Shown: positions 1 through 8,668 of the stretch, one piece after another
Layout: every line of letters starts with the position of its first letter
Position numbering within the stretch: position 1 is the first letter of the stretch
DNA from: Bacteroidales bacterium
GTDB lineage: Bacteria; Bacteroidota; Bacteroidia; Bacteroidales; WCHB1-69
NCBI GenBank assembly: GCA_016281255.1
Contig: JAEEIG010000063.1
Span: 1 to 37,879 of the forward strand
Direction: 5' to 3'
DNA length: 37,879 bases
The notes under the pieces: generated by a model
Seen by the model: only the letters and a program-made list of their open reading frames with translations
What the model was told of the DNA's origin: nothing
Databases searched by the model: none
Made by a program: the position numbers and the translations under genes

Positions 1-49
1 AAAAGCCGTCGTGGAGGTCGATGGTGTCAGTGTCTTCGGGCCGTAGGCG

Positions 50-1351
50 GTGCCTTGCGTTATCGTCGTTGTTGGAGGCTATAATCGCGAAGGCGGCTTC
101 GCGGAGTGCAACCTGCTGGCTATCAAGCAGCCGTCGCCCGACCGGGTGACACCTCCGTGCGGGCATTTCGGCCACTGCGGCGGATGCAAATGGCAGATGC
201 TGACATACGAGAAACAGCTGGAATTCAAGCAGAAACAGGTCGAGGACAACTTCAAGCACCTTGGCAAATTCGAGTTCCCACCGCTGATGCCCATCCTCGG
301 GTCGGAGAAGATCTACTACTACCGCAACAAGCTGGAATACACCTTCTCCACGATGCTGTGGCTGACCTACGAGGACATGAAAAAACAAGCGGAAGGCGAG
401 TTCTTCGAGAACCGCTGCCTTGGCTTCCACGTGCCCGGTATGTTCGATAAGATCCTGGATATCAAGCACTGTTGGTTGCAGGCGGCCCCGAGCAACGACA
501 TTCGTCTCTTCTGCAAGCAGTACGCCATCGAACACAACCTCGACTTTTACGACCCGCGTCAACAGGTGGGTCTGCTGCGCAACATCATCATCCGCACCGC
601 CTCCACCGGCGACCTGATGGTAGTGCTCATCGTCACCAAATACAACCAGGAGGTGAAGGATATGCTCGCCGCCTTGATGGAGCGATTCCCCGAAATCACC
701 TCGCTGACTTTCGTCATCAACACCAAGCTCAACGACGCCATCTTCGATCTGCCGTTCCACCTCTATGCCGGTAAGGACTACATCACCGAAAAGATGGAGA
801 ACCTGCAGTTCAAGGTCGGGCCGAAATCCTTCTATCAAACCAATAGCGAACAGGCCTACAACCTTTACAAGGTAGTGCGTGAATTTGCTGACATCCAGAA
901 AGATGAGGTTGTTTATGACCTCTTCACCGGCACTGGCACGATTGCCAATTTCGTGGCGCACCAGGCCAAGCGGGTGGTCGGCATCGAGTACGTGGATACC
1001 GCCGTGGAGGACGCGAAAATCAACTCCGCACAGAACAATATCACGAACACGGAGTTCGTGGTGGGCGACATGGCGAAGATTTTCACCGACCAGTTCATCG
1101 CACAGCACGGGAAGCCGGATGTCATCATCTCCGACCCTCCACGGGCCGGCATGCACCCGAATGTCATCGAACAGCTGTTGAAGCTGGAAGTACCACGCAT
1201 CGTCTATGTGAGCTGCAATCCTGCCACGCAAGCCCGCGACCTCACCTTGCTCGACCCGAAGTACCGTGTGGAGAAGGTGCAGCCCGTGGACATGTTCCCG
1301 CACACGCAGCATGTGGAAAATGTTGTACTTCTAAAGTTGAAAAAACAATAA
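50..1351 (+). CDS. rlmD: 23S rRNA (uracil-5-)-methyltransferase, RlmD/RumA-TrmA family; 5' end disrupted or truncated at window start
   Basis: PPCGHFGHCGGCKWQML iron-sulfur cysteine motif, VYDLFTGTGTIANFVA SAM motif, ISDPPRAGMHPNV and YVSCNPATQARDL catalytic motifs. Homologous-looking sequence continues upstream of an in-frame TAG at 44-46. Confidence 0.9.
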   Translation: MPCVIVVVGGYNREGGFAECNLLAIKQPSPDRVTPPCGHFGHCGGCKWQMLTYEKQLEFKQKQVEDNFKHLGKFEFPPLMPILGSEKIYYYRNKLEYTFSTMLWLTYEDMKKQAEGEFFENRCLGFHVPGMFDKILDIKHCWLQAAPSNDIRLFCKQYAIEHNLDFYDPRQQVGLLRNIIIRTASTGDLMVVLIVTKYNQEVKDMLAALMERFPEITSLTFVINTKLNDAIFDLPFHLYAGKDYITEKMENLQFKVGPKSFYQTNSEQAYNLYKVVREFADIQKDEVVYDLFTGTGTIANFVAHQAKRVVGIEYVDTAVEDAKINSAQNNITNTEFVVGDMAKIFTDQFIAQHGKPDVIISDPPRAGMHPNVIEQLLKLEVPRIVYVSCNPATQARDLTLLDPKYRVEKVQPVDMFPHTQHVENVVLLKLKKQ

Positions 1352-1381
1352 ACTTTTCCGCATATTAATACGCAAATTATC

Positions 1382-1389
1382 TACTTTTG
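1382..1389 (+). promoter_or_regulatory. Bacteroidota -7 promoter element TACTTTTG upstream of the GH3 gene
   Basis: Matches TAnnTTTG, 23 nt before the ATG at 1412. Confidence 0.55.
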
Positions 1390-1411
1390 CCATTATCCAT
1401 TAAACCTGTGT

Positions 1412-4300
1412 ATGAAAAAGTTTATTCGATATAACGTCTTCATCTTCGCCATGTTACTGCTAATGATATCGTCGGCTGTGCAGAAACCAGACCCGACGAT
1501 GAGCATCGTGAACAATATGACGTTAGAGGAAAAAATCGCCCAGCTGATCATCATCCGCGTGAGTTCCACGGAAAACGAACAATACAACAAGGAGTTGATA
1601 GAGAAGATCGCGCGCATTCAGCCTGGAGGTGTCTGCTTTTTCAAAGGGAATCCGACGAAGCAGGCGCTGCTTACCAACCGTATGCAGGCGGTCAGCAAGA
1701 TCCCGATGTTCATCTCTATCGACGGCGAATGGGGCCCTGCCATGCGCCTCGACAGCTGCGTGGCCTTCCCGCGACAGATGACCCTCGGAGCCATCTCCGA
1801 AGAGAACGATTCTCTCATCTACCAAATGGGACTCGAAATCGCCGAACAGTGCAAGGCAGTGGGCATCAATCTCAACTTCGCACCCTGCGTCGATATCAAC
1901 AACAACAGTCGTAACCCTGTGATTAACAGCCGTTCCTTCGGGGAAAACCGCGACAAAGTGAGTCGCAAAGCTGCTCTTTACATGCACGGCATGCAGGATG
2001 GCGGCATCGCCACCTCCATCAAACACTATCCCGGTCACGGCGACACCGAAACCGACTCCCACGTGGGCCTGCCCACCATCCGAAAAAACCGCATCGAACT
2101 GGACGAGATGGAACTCTACCCTTACCGTTACCTCATCAACGAGAATCCCGACATGGTGATGGTCGGCCACCTCAACATCCCCGCCTTAGACCCCGAACCC
2201 AACTCTGTCTCTTCCATGTCATACACCATCGTCTCCGACCTCCTGAAAAAGGAATTAGGCTACAATGGCCTGATTATCACCGATGGTATGGAGATGAAAG
2301 GGGTTCGCAACCAAAACCGTTTCGAAGGAGACGTGGAGATTCGCGCACTGTTGGCTGGTGTGGATATTTTGCTGCTGCCTGGTGAAACCGATTCCGTCAT
2401 CGCCGCTATCAAACAGGCTGTGGAACAAGACATTATCCCCGAAGAACTCATCAACGAACGGTGTCTTCGAGTACTTCAATTCAAAGAAAGCCGCGGAATT
2501 CTTGCATCCAAACCTGCCCGTATTGCTGACATTCCATCCAAAATGAACAGCGCAAAAGCGATATGGCTTAACCGTCAATTAGAAGAAAAAGCGATCACTT
2601 TGCTGAAAAACGACGGCAACATCCTGCCTTTGAACGCCAAAACTGCCGAAAACACAGCGTTTCTGTGTGTGGATCGAAAAAAATACGCAAACGAATACGA
2701 GCAAATTGTGGGTGAGTGTCACCTTCCTTTCTACTATATCGACAAGAAGATTTCCGCCAAAGAGCAGTCGAGCATCATGGCAAAATTGGCATCTTACGAT
2801 CAGGTGATTGTGGCATTCGGTGGTTCCAACCAGTTAGGAGGCTCTGGCTACGGCATTGACATGTCATCCGTACGGCTGCTCAACTGCCTCGCCAAGGAGA
2901 AGTCTGTGATTTTGCTTCATTTAGGCAACCCCTACGCTCTCAACGCTTTCGACTCCCTCAGCAGCTATCGAGCGATCATCTGCGCCTACCAATTCTCCCC
3001 CACTACCGTCGCAGCGGCCATCAACGCCTGCTTCGGAAAAACTGCCTTTGAGGGCACTTTGCCGGTCAGCATCAACGACTACCCGGCGGGCAGCGGCATC
3101 CTTCCTTCGGTCACCTCGGAAAACATCTCCGCATTGCCCGACAATATCACCCAAGAGATCGACAGAATCCTGCAAAACGGCATCAATGACCACATCTACC
3201 CGGGGTGCGCCGTCATTGCGCTGCACCACGGACAGCCTGTCTATCAGAAAGTGTTCGGCTATCTGGACTATAACCGTCAGGACAGGGTGACTCATCAGAC
3301 GCTTTACGATGTGGCCTCCATCACGAAAGTGGCGGCTACCACACTGGCTGTCATGAAGTTATACGACAACCACGAAATCCAGCTCTCCGACAGAATCGGC
3401 AAATACCTGCCCTACTTAGCCGGCACCGACAAGGCCAACCTCACGTTGGAGGAGCTGCTGACCCACACTTCCGGAATGCCGTCGTTCATTCCATTCTACA
3501 AGTCCATCATGGGCAACGAACGCTATTTACGCGCATATAAGACCGAAAACTACAACATTCAAGTGGCCGATCACCTCTATTTGCGCAAAGACTATCCCGA
3601 TAGCATCCGATACAAGATTGCGCATTGCAAGTTGAAAGAGAAAAAGTACGAATACAGCGATTTGAACTTTTTCCTGCTGAAGGATATGGTGGAAACCATC
3701 ACGATGCAGCCGATGGAAGAGTTTCTGTCGGTGAATTTCTACCAACCGATGGGCCTTTCGCACACCACTTTCCGTCCGTTGTCGCATGGTTTCCAGCAGA
3801 ATGAAATCGCCCCGACGGAAGAGGACAAATTGTTCCGTAAACAGCTGGTACACGGCTATGTACACGACCAAACGGCTGCTTTGATGAACGGCAACGCCGG
3901 CAACGCCGGACTCTTCACCACAGCGGAAGAGCTTGCTGCCATCTTCCTCATGATCCAAAACGGAGGTATCCTCAACGCCCAACGGTATCTGTCGGAAGCC
4001 ACCGTGGAGGAGTTCACAAGAATGCACTCGCTGCACGGCTGCCATGTGCGCGGTTTGGGCTTCCACACCCCGAAAGCACCTGGCGAATCCTCCATTGTAC
4101 CCACCGCTTCCGACACACAAATATTTGGTCACCAAGGATTTACCGGTACAGTCGTCTGGTGCGACCCGAAAGAGGAACTCATCTTCGTCTTCCTCTCCAA
4201 CCGTGTCTGCCCCGATGCTGAACCCAACAAATTGTCAAAGAGCGGAATCCGCCTGAAGGTGCATGATTTGATTTATAAAGGGTTGGGAATTAGGCAATAG
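1412..4300 (+). CDS. Secreted glycoside hydrolase family 3 (NagZ-like beta-N-acetylhexosaminidase) fused to a class C beta-lactamase/serine hydrolase domain
   Basis: Signal peptide; NagZ signature IKHYPGHGDTETDSHVGLP; C-terminal half has SxxK (ASITKVAATT), YSDLNFFLL and HQGFTGT motifs of beta-lactamase-family serine hydrolases. Confidence 0.9.
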   Translation: MKKFIRYNVFIFAMLLLMISSAVQKPDPTMSIVNNMTLEEKIAQLIIIRVSSTENEQYNKELIEKIARIQPGGVCFFKGNPTKQALLTNRMQAVSKIPMFISIDGEWGPAMRLDSCVAFPRQMTLGAISEENDSLIYQMGLEIAEQCKAVGINLNFAPCVDINNNSRNPVINSRSFGENRDKVSRKAALYMHGMQDGGIATSIKHYPGHGDTETDSHVGLPTIRKNRIELDEMELYPYRYLINENPDMVMVGHLNIPALDPEPNSVSSMSYTIVSDLLKKELGYNGLIITDGMEMKGVRNQNRFEGDVEIRALLAGVDILLLPGETDSVIAAIKQAVEQDIIPEELINERCLRVLQFKESRGILASKPARIADIPSKMNSAKAIWLNRQLEEKAITLLKNDGNILPLNAKTAENTAFLCVDRKKYANEYEQIVGECHLPFYYIDKKISAKEQSSIMAKLASYDQVIVAFGGSNQLGGSGYGIDMSSVRLLNCLAKEKSVILLHLGNPYALNAFDSLSSYRAIICAYQFSPTTVAAAINACFGKTAFEGTLPVSINDYPAGSGILPSVTSENISALPDNITQEIDRILQNGINDHIYPGCAVIALHHGQPVYQKVFGYLDYNRQDRVTHQTLYDVASITKVAATTLAVMKLYDNHEIQLSDRIGKYLPYLAGTDKANLTLEELLTHTSGMPSFIPFYKSIMGNERYLRAYKTENYNIQVADHLYLRKDYPDSIRYKIAHCKLKEKKYEYSDLNFFLLKDMVETITMQPMEEFLSVNFYQPMGLSHTTFRPLSHGFQQNEIAPTEEDKLFRKQLVHGYVHDQTAALMNGNAGNAGLFTTAEELAAIFLMIQNGGILNAQRYLSEATVEEFTRMHSLHGCHVRGLGFHTPKAPGESSIVPTASDTQIFGHQGFTGTVVWCDPKEELIFVFLSNRVCPDAEPNKLSKSGIRLKVHDLIYKGLGIRQ

Positions 4301-4326
4301 GCAACAGGCAATAGGCAATAGATAAC
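4292..4326 (+). repeat. Heptanucleotide tract AGGCAAT AGGCAAC AGGCAAT AGGCAAT AGATAAC
   Basis: Five contiguous 7-nt units read directly; the GH3 stop codon TAG (4298-4300) lies inside. Confidence 0.95.
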
Positions 4327-4362
4327 GATCGAAGAAACATATATAAATATCTTCCTTAAGCA

Positions 4363-4376
4363 GCCCCGTTAGGGGC
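4363..4376. repeat. Short GC hairpin GCCCC-gtta-GGGGC in AT-rich intergenic DNA
   Basis: Perfect 5-bp stem, 4-nt loop. Confidence 0.6.
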
Positions 4377-4402
4377 AAGAGCTAGGTAAAAAAAAATACA
4401 AT

Positions 4403-5107
4403 ATGAAGCCCATCATTCTATATATCGAAACCGCCACCGACGTATGTTCCGTGGCATTGTCGAGAGGCACGGAAATCATCGGATTGAAAGAGGAGGCCGG
4501 TGGCAACAACCACGCCAAAAACCTCCTGCCATTCGTGGATGAAGTGTTGAAACAATCGGGAGTGAACATGACCGAAATCAACGGGGTGGCCGTGAGCATC
4601 GGACCCGGCTCCTACACGGGCTTGCGCATCGGGGTCTCCACCGCCAAAGGCATCGCTTACACCGCCGGCATTCCCGTAATGGCCATCAGTACGTTGGAAA
4701 GCATCGCACAAGGAGCCAAAACGTTATGGTCTGGGACCTCAACGGAAACCGTGCAAATCGTCCCGATGATCGACGCCCGCCGCATGGAGGTCTTCACCAC
4801 CCGCTACGACTTCGACATGAATTCGTTAGAGGAAGTTTCCGCCAAAATCATCGACCAAAACACCTTTACAGAGCTGCTTTCGGAACAAAAAGTGCTCTTC
4901 TGCGGCAACGGAATGCCCAAATGCCACGAATTACTGTCCGCTTTCCCCAACGCCTGCTTCATCAACGCACACGTCTCCGCGAAAAACATGCTCCCCTCCG
5001 CCCTTCGCAAGTGGCAAAAACAGGAGTTTGAGAACGTTGCCTACTTCGAACCGTTCTACCTGAAGGAGTATGTGGCCGCCAAACCTGTCGTAAAGGGACT
5101 GCACTAA
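4403..5107 (+). CDS. tsaB: tRNA threonylcarbamoyladenosine biosynthesis protein TsaB
   Basis: MKPIILYIETATDVCSVAL, NNHAKNLLPFVDEVL, GVAVSIGPGSYTGLRIGVSTAKGIAY are characteristic of TsaB/YeaZ. Confidence 0.95.
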   Translation: MKPIILYIETATDVCSVALSRGTEIIGLKEEAGGNNHAKNLLPFVDEVLKQSGVNMTEINGVAVSIGPGSYTGLRIGVSTAKGIAYTAGIPVMAISTLESIAQGAKTLWSGTSTETVQIVPMIDARRMEVFTTRYDFDMNSLEEVSAKIIDQNTFTELLSEQKVLFCGNGMPKCHELLSAFPNACFINAHVSAKNMLPSALRKWQKQEFENVAYFEPFYLKEYVAAKPVVKGLH

Positions 5108-5125
5108 TTGATAATTGATAATTAT
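5105..5125 (+). repeat. Heptanucleotide tract TAATTGA TAATTGA TAATTAT starting at the tsaB stop codon
   Basis: Direct reading; TAA 5105-5107 is the tsaB stop. Confidence 0.85.
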
Positions 5126-5170
5126 AGTGGATAGTACGATTAATCTCCTTGATATGTTATAAAAACACTA

Positions 5171-5194
5171 TTGACTTTGACTTTAACATTGACT
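5171..5194 (+). repeat. Hexanucleotide tract TTGACT TTGACT TTAACA TTGACT
   Basis: Direct reading. Confidence 0.8.
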
Positions 5195-5209
5195 TAACTC
5201 CCGCCAACT

Positions 5210-5237
5210 ATTGCCTGTTGCCTATTGCCTTTTGCCT
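5210..5237 (-). repeat. Heptanucleotide tract ATTGCCT GTTGCCT ATTGCCT TTTGCCT, the inverted copy of the 4292 tract
   Basis: Reverse complement of 5210-5230 equals 4292-4312 exactly (21 bp). Confidence 0.95.
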
Positions 5238-5245
5238 AATAAACA

Positions 5246-6118
5246 ATGGATATACACGAACCGATAAAACGCGACCGAAACCTCAACATCACGGTCATCG
5301 CCGACGATTCCCAACGCGGATCGGCAGCGGTGTCTCAAGGTGTGGTGTTGGCTGAGGTGTTCCAAGCCTCGCTGACGGTCATGGCAAACTTCGGATTCGG
5401 GTTCGGACCAACAGAATTCCGCCATATCCCAGACGACAGTCCCTATTTACAGGAAATTCGAAAAACAGTCTCGGAAGTGGCTAATTGTCAAATTATTACC
5501 GATTATGTTTTCCCTGAAACACTCTTCCGTTACGCCGAAGAGCACAACACCGCCATGTTCGTCATCGGGGTTCCTGATGGACTTAGTTCTGATGGAGGGT
5601 GTTTCTTTACCGCTAAGAAAGCCATCAAGTTTATCCGTCAGTCGCGGTTCCCCGTGATGACGGTCACGTTTGCTTATCCAGATGCCACCTACTACAAGCA
5701 CATTCTGTTGCCGTTGGACATTGAACGGCAGAACAAGGAAAAGGCGTTGTGGGCAGGCTATTTCAGCCGGTTTTATGGTTCTGTTATCCATATTCTCTAT
5801 CCGAAATACAAAGACGAAGGGTTAGCCAAGTTAGTCTATGACAATATGGCTTTTGTAGAGAAACTGTATGAGAATCTGGAAGTTACTTACGAAAAACACG
5901 AAACGCAGCCACAGGATTATTTAGATGCCTATGCTCTGAAATTCCCTCTGATAGAGCATGTCAGCGAACATGCGGGCGCATCCGTGATCATGATGACCCG
6001 CTATTACACCCTCGGCGATGTGCTGATGGGCCCCCGCGAGCGCAAAATCATCGGCAAAACGCCAATGTCCATCCTTTGCATCAACCAGCGAGATGACCTT
6101 TACGTGCTCTGCACCTGA
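5246..6118 (+). CDS. Universal stress protein (Usp) family-like protein, probably tandem domains
   Basis: ITVIADDSQRGSAAVSQGVVLAEVFQASLTVM and FPVMTVTFAYPDATYYKHILLPLDIERQNKEKALWAGYFSRFYGSVIHIL resemble Usp alpha/beta units. Confidence 0.65.
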   Translation: MDIHEPIKRDRNLNITVIADDSQRGSAAVSQGVVLAEVFQASLTVMANFGFGFGPTEFRHIPDDSPYLQEIRKTVSEVANCQIITDYVFPETLFRYAEEHNTAMFVIGVPDGLSSDGGCFFTAKKAIKFIRQSRFPVMTVTFAYPDATYYKHILLPLDIERQNKEKALWAGYFSRFYGSVIHILYPKYKDEGLAKLVYDNMAFVEKLYENLEVTYEKHETQPQDYLDAYALKFPLIEHVSEHAGASVIMMTRYYTLGDVLMGPRERKIIGKTPMSILCINQRDDLYVLCT

Positions 6119-6162
6119 TTTCCCTTCATTCCCCCCTTATCGCCGACATCAGAACACAAAAA

Positions 6163-6203
6163 CCCGCGCTCCGGGGATTAGTGGCTATGATTGGGAGCGC
6201 GGG
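6163..6203 (-). terminator. Intrinsic terminator for the minus-strand subtilase gene (10-bp GC stem, 21-nt loop, then TTTTT on the minus strand)
   Basis: CCCGCGCTCC 6163-6172 pairs with GGAGCGCGGG 6194-6203; the minus strand continues GGGTTTTTGTG. Confidence 0.6.
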
Positions 6204-6271
6204 ACGTTCAATATTGAAACTTTTCGTGCTTATATTATCGACTTTAATTTTGACGTTAGGCTTTTAGATTC

Positions 6272-6299
6272 ACAAGTCTTAAGTCTTAAATCCCAAGTC
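6272..6299. repeat. Heptanucleotide tract ACAAGTC TTAAGTC TTAAATC CCAAGTC
   Basis: Direct reading; ends 10 nt from the subtilase stop codon. Confidence 0.8.
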
Positions 6300-6309
6300 T
6301 CATTCGTCA

Positions 6310-8577
6310 TCAGAACAATTGTATGCCGATTTCCCATTTCGGGAAGTCGGAAGTGGTTGTGCCTTTCACCTTCAGCAAGTTGGAAATACGGTATTGTCCA
6401 TAGATGGCGAATCTTCTTGTGATACCTACACGCAAACGCACGCCATAGTCGAGACGGTTCATCATAAGGCCATATTGTCCATCATTGAGATATTTTCTAA
6501 TGATATGCGTGTTGATTGCATCGCCTCTTTGGGTCTCGGTTTTATGGCGACTTCCTGTATTCCATTCACCGAAAATACCAGCGTCTATGTACCACCACTC
6601 TTTACCGGCATAGCCCAAAATGAACCGGTTAACCAATTCCAAATCAAATTTTGTGACTTTGATGTTGTTTTTGATCACTTTAATATCCATCATTTCATAA
6701 GGCAATCCAGTAGCAGGATTGACGAATATCGGACTCTCCTCCGCATACCAAGAAGAACCGAAGCCGAGGCGAAAACCTATCGCATAGGGTTTTGAAACAC
6801 GCCAGCTGTTGTCGAAGGCGAAGGTAAGACCGTGGGAAATTCTGTCGCAGGTCCAGATATTGCCGCTCGGACTCCACATAGAAGGAAGCATAAAGGAGAA
6901 ATTTAGCACTGTACTGAATTTGTATGTGGTATTGAATTTACGGGTGTATATGTCGTTGGCGGGAATGGAGATTGTCTTCGCACAGCTGTAGTAGTTGGCA
7001 TTTTTTGCGGTAAGGCTATCTACTTTCGGTAACGTTTTCTGTCCCACGGCATATTTCAGAATCTGTCCGTTGCTCCATATCTCTAACGTTTGCCCGCTTT
7101 GCAGCCGGTCTTTGGAGAAACGGATAGCACAGCTGTTCTCATTAATATCCTTCTGATTGTAAAAGTCAATCGAACCGTCACCATTGGTGATTTTGTAGAA
7201 AACGGTGGAAGGTTCCTTACCTGTGACATACACCGCATTGTCATCTTCCGAAAAAGAGATGTTGTTTTTGACTTCGGGCTTTTCACCGAAGAAATAACCA
7301 GCTTGCGGCACACCATAACCGTACGCATAGTCGAAGTAGGGATAGTGGTTGCCGGATTTCTCGATTTCGGTTTTCAGCTGCCAAGCGGTGTATTCGGGAT
7401 GCAATTGCTTGACACAGGCGGCGAAACCGGCCGTCATCGGGGAGGAGAAAGAAGTGCCGTAAGCTTGGGTGAAGTTGCCTTTTTCACCGGCCACCCAGCA
7501 GTGAGCCATGGCTACCACGTTGGGTTTCATGCGACCGTCGGCTGTCGGACCGAACGAACTGAAATCCGTGAGTTGGTTGATAGAATAGACACCTCCCACG
7601 GAGAGGATGCTGTCGGCATCGGCGGGCGTGATGAGCATCTTCCACTCTTTGTCGTCGCCCTCGTTGCCCATGGCGTTGCAGACCAAAATGCCCTTGCGGG
7701 CGGCGGTATTGGCAGCCTTTGCGACCATCGAAGTACCGTTCATCTGTTTCACTTGGTAACGCTGTTTGCCGTAGCCGAGGGAGCTGTTCACGATGTCGGC
7801 ACCGTTTTGGTCGGCCCATTCAAGGGCCTGCACCCACCAAACCTCCTCTTTCAACGGCTCGGTGTTTATCTCGGTACGTGCCAGCAGAAATTGCGCGTCA
7901 GGAGCCATGCCTAACCAAACGCTATCGCTGATTCTACCACCGATACAGCTCAGCACCATGCGACCGTGCGAGTTGGCCAAATAGACGTTCTCTTTCTTTT
8001 GCGCGAAGTTCCAGGTCTTGATAATCTGGTTGTTATCCCGCATTTGTTGAAATGCAGGGTGCGTGTTCACTTCCGGGAAACCGGCGTCAAACACGGCAAT
8101 GCGCACGCCCTTGCCCGTGATGTTGTGCTCCTTGAACATCTTACCCTGATGGATGTCGATTTGGTCACTGTAGTTTTTGGCACTTTTCGCCGCATTCTCC
8201 AATTCAGACTCCGAAACGACTTCCATATCGCTGGCAATCAGCTGGATGCCCGCCACGAAGGGAAATTGCCGAATAACGGTAATCTGCTCCTCCGTGGCCA
8301 TCACGCCGGCCGCGTTGAGCCACCTCGAAGTGCCGATCAGCTCCTCCGAAGCATTCTCCACCGCTGAAGTGTATTCGCCGTTCACAGGATAGTTGGTGAT
8401 GTCATAAAGGTCCGCGCCGTTCAGGGCGTAACGCTCGATGGCCTTCGCATCAAAGTACTGATACGGATCGAACGTGGTGTTCTGCTTGTCGGTGAAGAAC
8501 ACCCAGTAGCTGTTCTGCGCGATTAGCTGACTTGCCAATGCACAGAAGAATAAGGTAATGATTGTTACTTTTTTCAT
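6310..8577 (-). CDS. S8 family (subtilisin-like) serine protease with a C-terminal outer-membrane beta-barrel-like region
   Basis: Signal peptide; catalytic blocks AVFDAGFPEVNTHP (Asp), NSHGRMVLSCIGG (His), CNAMGNEGDD (Asn), GTSFSSPMTAGFAA (Ser). The last ~200 aa alternate aromatic/polar strands and end in ...WEIGIQLF. Confidence 0.88.
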   Translation of the reverse strand: MKKVTIITLFFCALASQLIAQNSYWVFFTDKQNTTFDPYQYFDAKAIERYALNGADLYDITNYPVNGEYTSAVENASEELIGTSRWLNAAGVMATEEQITVIRQFPFVAGIQLIASDMEVVSESELENAAKSAKNYSDQIDIHQGKMFKEHNITGKGVRIAVFDAGFPEVNTHPAFQQMRDNNQIIKTWNFAQKKENVYLANSHGRMVLSCIGGRISDSVWLGMAPDAQFLLARTEINTEPLKEEVWWVQALEWADQNGADIVNSSLGYGKQRYQVKQMNGTSMVAKAANTAARKGILVCNAMGNEGDDKEWKMLITPADADSILSVGGVYSINQLTDFSSFGPTADGRMKPNVVAMAHCWVAGEKGNFTQAYGTSFSSPMTAGFAACVKQLHPEYTAWQLKTEIEKSGNHYPYFDYAYGYGVPQAGYFFGEKPEVKNNISFSEDDNAVYVTGKEPSTVFYKITNGDGSIDFYNQKDINENSCAIRFSKDRLQSGQTLEIWSNGQILKYAVGQKTLPKVDSLTAKNANYYSCAKTISIPANDIYTRKFNTTYKFSTVLNFSFMLPSMWSPSGNIWTCDRISHGLTFAFDNSWRVSKPYAIGFRLGFGSSWYAEESPIFVNPATGLPYEMMDIKVIKNNIKVTKFDLELVNRFILGYAGKEWWYIDAGIFGEWNTGSRHKTETQRGDAINTHIIRKYLNDGQYGLMMNRLDYGVRLRVGITRRFAIYGQYRISNLLKVKGTTTSDFPKWEIGIQLF

Positions 8578-8591
8578 ATTGTTTGGTTTTT

Positions 8592-8668
8592 TAGTGAATT
8601 GTGATTAGTGACTAGTGATTAGTGACTAGTGAATTGTGAGTGGTGATTTGTGAATTGTGAGTGGTGGT
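8592..8668 (+). repeat. Array of 11 contiguous heptamers, consensus TWGTGAN
   Basis: TAGTGAA TTGTGAT TAGTGAC TAGTGAT TAGTGAC TAGTGAA TTGTGAG TGGTGAT TTGTGAA TTGTGAG TGGTGGT; abuts the stop codon at 8669-8671. Confidence 0.95.

Noticed and set aside
5149-5355. 68-aa ORF downstream of tsaB
   Set aside because: Mostly translated microrepeat tracts, then out-of-frame Usp gene.
7090-7914. 274-aa plus-strand ORF inside the subtilase
   Set aside because: Antisense shadow of the protease coding region; no domain.
8592-8668. Possible CRISPR array
   Set aside because: Units are contiguous 7-mers without spacers; no cas genes.
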